64,000 bases of DNA from Leeuwenhoekiella sp. GTDB lineage: Bacteria; Bacteroidota; Bacteroidia; Flavobacteriales; Flavobacteriaceae. Shown one piece after another: positions 61,365-64,000 of the stretch. A program made the translations under genes and the position numbers. Numbering within the stretch: the stretch's first letter is position 1; the number at the start of each line of letters is the position of its first letter. Location of the stretch: the NCBI GenBank assembly GCA_002708845.1, contig PAPI01000001.1, positions 1-64,000 on the forward strand. The letters are read 5' to 3'. Under the pieces are notes generated by a model, which worked only from the letters and a program-made list of their open reading frames with translations, was not told the origin of the DNA and made no database searches.

Positions 61365-64000
61365 TTAAAATTTTACATTCAATCCTAGAAGGAAATTACG
61401 CGTCGTAGGCACATTAGTTCCAATGGTAGCAATTCCTCTCGAAATAAAACCTGCTGTACCAGTAGCTGAATTTTGAGCGTTTCCTGAACCATCAGCTCCA
61501 GAGTTCGTTTCAGGATCCATCCCAGATTCTTTATGATATGGAGAAAAGAGTACAAATGGATTTTGAACCGTTGCATAAAGACGTAGGCTTTGTAGTCCTA
61601 CTTTCTCAACAAGGTTAGACTCAAAATTATATCCCAGTGTCATCGCACGGAATTTTAAATAGGAACCATCAAAATATCCCATAGTTCTACCATATCGGGG
61701 CCCATCGCCATCCTGTATTCCTCCCGGTGCAGGATATTTAGCATCGGTGTTTGTTGGTGTCCAATAATCTACATCGATATTATTTCTTCTTCCGGTAAGT
61801 AAGTTCAAGTAGCCAGCAGAAGAATAAAGTGTACTAATTAAAGTACCACCACTTTGGAAAGCACCTACTACATTAAAATCAAAATTCTTATAGGCTAAGC
61901 GTGTATTAAAACCACCTTGAAAATCAGGGGTTGGATCAATGATCTGACGGTCATCTGCATTGATTTGTCGTACAGGTGAGCCATCTTCGTTAAATTCACC
62001 CGTGTATTCTACTTTAATCATACCCACATTACCACCCGGTTCGTAAGTCTGTAAATATTGGAAATCAGGATCATCTTCATTCCAGAGGCCAATGTTTTTA
62101 TGGTCATAAATCACATTAATAGGAGATCCTACAAACCAGAGCTGGCCTTCATTTCGGTCCTGGTTCCCTGCCAAAGAGGTAATTTCATTTCTGTTTGTAT
62201 ACAGGTTAATACCAAAATCCCAGGTAAAACCATCAGGATTGTCGAGAATAATTGCATTTAATGCTACCTCAACACCTTTGTTTTCAGTTGAACCAATATT
62301 TCCTACGAAAGATCCCACACCTGAAGTTGAAGGTAAGCCAACTCGGTACAGGATGTCATTGGTTTGGGTTGTATAGTATTCGACAGTACCGGAAAGGCGG
62401 TTATTAAATAAGCCAAAATCAATACCGTAGTTATACGTTTCTGAAAATTCCCAACCTAATGATGCGTTTGGAAGTTCATTAACAAAATATCCGGTGGCAA
62501 AGGTATCTCCAAAATTATAATTACGAATTCCAAGATTTCCCAGTGTTGCATAGTTGTTTACAGCTTGATTTGAAGTTTCACCATAACCTGCACGAAGCTT
62601 TAGTTGACTTAACCAGCTCACATCCTGCATAAATTTTTCGTTAGCTACATTCCAACCTAAAGAGATTGCAGGGTAGGTAACCCATTTGTTACCGGGTGCT
62701 AACCTTGAAGAACCGTCAGAACGCACAGTAGCAGTCAACAAATAACGATTATCATATTGATAAATAGCTCGACCCATTACTGACTCCAATCCATTTTCAC
62801 CATAATCACTTCCATAACCTGTGATGTCTTCAAGTAATGCCGAATCCAGATTGTAGAATAAAAACTGCTCATTAGGAATGTTTCGAGCATTCAAAAATGA
62901 ACTTTCTGATTTTGAATTTTGAACCGAGTAAAGCCCTACGATATTTACTTTATGCTTATCTGCAAATGTGCGGTCAAAGGTTACTAAATTTTCAATTACG
63001 TAATCCTGAAAAAGGCTGCTGCTATTTCCAGCACTGTTTGGTGCGAAAGGATCAATATTCCCTACTCCCTGACCATTAAAAAAGCCGTCACGACTGGTAC
63101 GAAGGTTTAAACCTATATTTAGTCTGTATTTTAAACCTTCAACTCCTGGTACACTTACTTCCCCGTAAAGGTTATTATAGGTACCAAAGTCTTTTTGTAG
63201 GTTTACCCGACCCTCACCAAGAGCCTTAACGGTACTTCGAGTGGTAACCCAGAAATCATCGGCAGGCATACTGACTACTCGCTTTAGGGTTCCATCTTCA
63301 TTATAAGGGTCTAGAATAGGTGTTGCACTAAGGTTTCCATAAAGTCCTGTTCCGGCAGCATTGGTAACATTCCAGTTCATAATAGAATTGATTCCAAAAC
63401 GGAAAGCACCGATTTGCTGGTCGATCTGGGCTCTAAGCGAGTAGCGCTGGAAATTTTCCACCGGTAATACAGAAGTTTCTTTAAAATAGCCACCACCAAA
63501 GCTGTAGCTTCCGTTCTCTGTTCCTCCCGAAACACTAAAGTCGTGATTGGTTTGCAATCCCGTACCATAAATAAGATCCTGCCAATCTGTATTTACATTA
63601 GGATCTTCATCGGCACCGTAATTTTGGTAAAGTGGGACACCATCATTTGGTATTGCTGTAGCTTCTCTTAAGGCTACAAATTGAGGGCCATTCATCATAG
63701 GATATTTTGCAAAGACCTCTTTAGTAGCATAATAGGTGTTATAGCTAAATGTTGCTTTTTGACCTTTTTGACCTGTTTTTGTGGTGATTAATATAACCCC
63801 GTTTGCTCCTCTGGAACCATATATCGCGGTAGCAGACGCATCTTTAAGAATATCAATGCTGGCAATATCGTTAATACTAATATCGTTAAGTCCTCCAGAA
63901 AAAGGAATACCATTTAATACGATCAAAGGATCGTTACTTCCTGAAAGGGAACGTACCCCACGTATACGTATTGAACTGTTATTTGCTCCTGGTCTTGTAC
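61365..64000 (-). CDS. SusC/RagA-family TonB-linked transporter, 5' part outside the window
   Basis: At least 878 residues visible. The reading frame is open to the window edge and includes SIRIRGVRSLSGSNDPLIVLNG, part of the plug domain, so the signal peptide, the carboxypeptidase-like domain and the start of the plug are beyond 64000. The rest is the barrel, ending in LGLNVKF. A start at 63926 would cut through the plug and is wrong. It pairs with the SusD gene 12 bp downstream. It differs in sequence from the first SusC, so another ligand is likely. Confidence 0.93.
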   Translation of the reverse strand, partial: TRPGANNSSIRIRGVRSLSGSNDPLIVLNGIPFSGGLNDISINDIASIDILKDASATAIYGSRGANGVILITTKTGQKGQKATFSYNTYYATKEVFAKYPMMNGPQFVALREATAIPNDGVPLYQNYGADEDPNVNTDWQDLIYGTGLQTNHDFSVSGGTENGSYSFGGGYFKETSVLPVENFQRYSLRAQIDQQIGAFRFGINSIMNWNVTNAAGTGLYGNLSATPILDPYNEDGTLKRVVSMPADDFWVTTRSTVKALGEGRVNLQKDFGTYNNLYGEVSVPGVEGLKYRLNIGLNLRTSRDGFFNGQGVGNIDPFAPNSAGNSSSLFQDYVIENLVTFDRTFADKHKVNIVGLYSVQNSKSESSFLNARNIPNEQFLFYNLDSALLEDITGYGSDYGENGLESVMGRAIYQYDNRYLLTATVRSDGSSRLAPGNKWVTYPAISLGWNVANEKFMQDVSWLSQLKLRAGYGETSNQAVNNYATLGNLGIRNYNFGDTFATGYFVNELPNASLGWEFSETYNYGIDFGLFNNRLSGTVEYYTTQTNDILYRVGLPSTSGVGSFVGNIGSTENKGVEVALNAIILDNPDGFTWDFGINLYTNRNEITSLAGNQDRNEGQLWFVGSPINVIYDHKNIGLWNEDDPDFQYLQTYEPGGNVGMIKVEYTGEFNEDGSPVRQINADDRQIIDPTPDFQGGFNTRLAYKNFDFNVVGAFQSGGTLISTLYSSAGYLNLLTGRRNNIDVDYWTPTNTDAKYPAPGGIQDGDGPRYGRTMGYFDGSYLKFRAMTLGYNFESNLVEKVGLQSLRLYATVQNPFVLFSPYHKESGMDPETNSGADGSGNAQNSATGTAGFISRGIATIGTNVPTTRNFLLGLNVKF

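Noticed and set aside
63926-64000. Treating the right-hand SusC gene as complete from an ATG at 63926
   Set aside because: The frame continues open to 64000 with conserved plug-domain sequence, so the gene is cut by the window edge.

Overview
The window looks like chromosomal DNA from a member of the Bacteroidota, most likely a (probably marine) Flavobacteriaceae. The signs are two SusC/SusD pairs, a one-piece hybrid two-component regulator, DUF4249 and DUF1080 lipoproteins, Bacteroidota-type promoters (TAnnTTTG -7 boxes) and tRNA genes without encoded CCA. No insertion sequence, CRISPR array, integrase or rRNA was seen.

Left third (1-16.6 kb) is mostly core genome. It holds a Tat-exported Gfo/Idh/MocA oxidoreductase with a frameshifted DUF1080 partner, a hemolysin III-like membrane protein, a ZIP metal transporter with a DUF4268 gene, a THUMP rRNA methyltransferase, an NlpC/P60 peptidase, a thiolase with all catalytic residues, a PgpH-type c-di-AMP phosphodiesterase, tRNA-Ser(GCT) and tRNA-Pro(TGG) with a clear promoter and terminator, a TonB receptor/DUF4249 pair, and a DUF255 thioredoxin-fold protein.

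Middle (16.8-55.1 kb) is one large polysaccharide utilization locus (PUL). A first operon encodes SusC, SusD, a giant VCBS/ASPIC-UnbV lipoprotein, a vanadium haloperoxidase and a surface GH10 xylanase. A hybrid sensor/AraC regulator follows on the opposite strand. A second, tightly packed 12-gene operon then encodes GH97, GH43-CBM6, GH95, GH127/146, GH3, two CE1 esterases, a three-catalytic-module CE6-CE1-CE1 esterase, a second GH97, a second GH43-CBM6 and two more GH43 enzymes, and ends in a strong terminator. The set (xylanase, beta-xylosidase, arabinofuranosidases, alpha-galactosidase, GH95 and many esterases) fits a heavily decorated, acetylated and feruloylated glucuronoarabinoxylan. The expected scheme is surface cleavage by GH10, capture and import by SusCD, periplasmic removal of esters and side chains, and final xylose release by GH3.

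Right end (55.2-64 kb) holds a compact cassette of a NodU/CmcH carbamoyltransferase, a 49-residue DUF5989 protein, an SxtJ-like membrane protein and, convergently, a membrane-anchored SGNH hydrolase with TPR-like repeats. This looks like a cell-surface glycan or small-molecule modification system of unknown product. A second SusD/SusC pair on the minus strand, with its own terminator, runs off the right edge. The strongest candidates for undescribed biology are the haloperoxidase/VCBS module inside a xylan PUL, the triple esterase, and the carbamoyltransferase/DUF5989/SxtJ/SGNH cassette.
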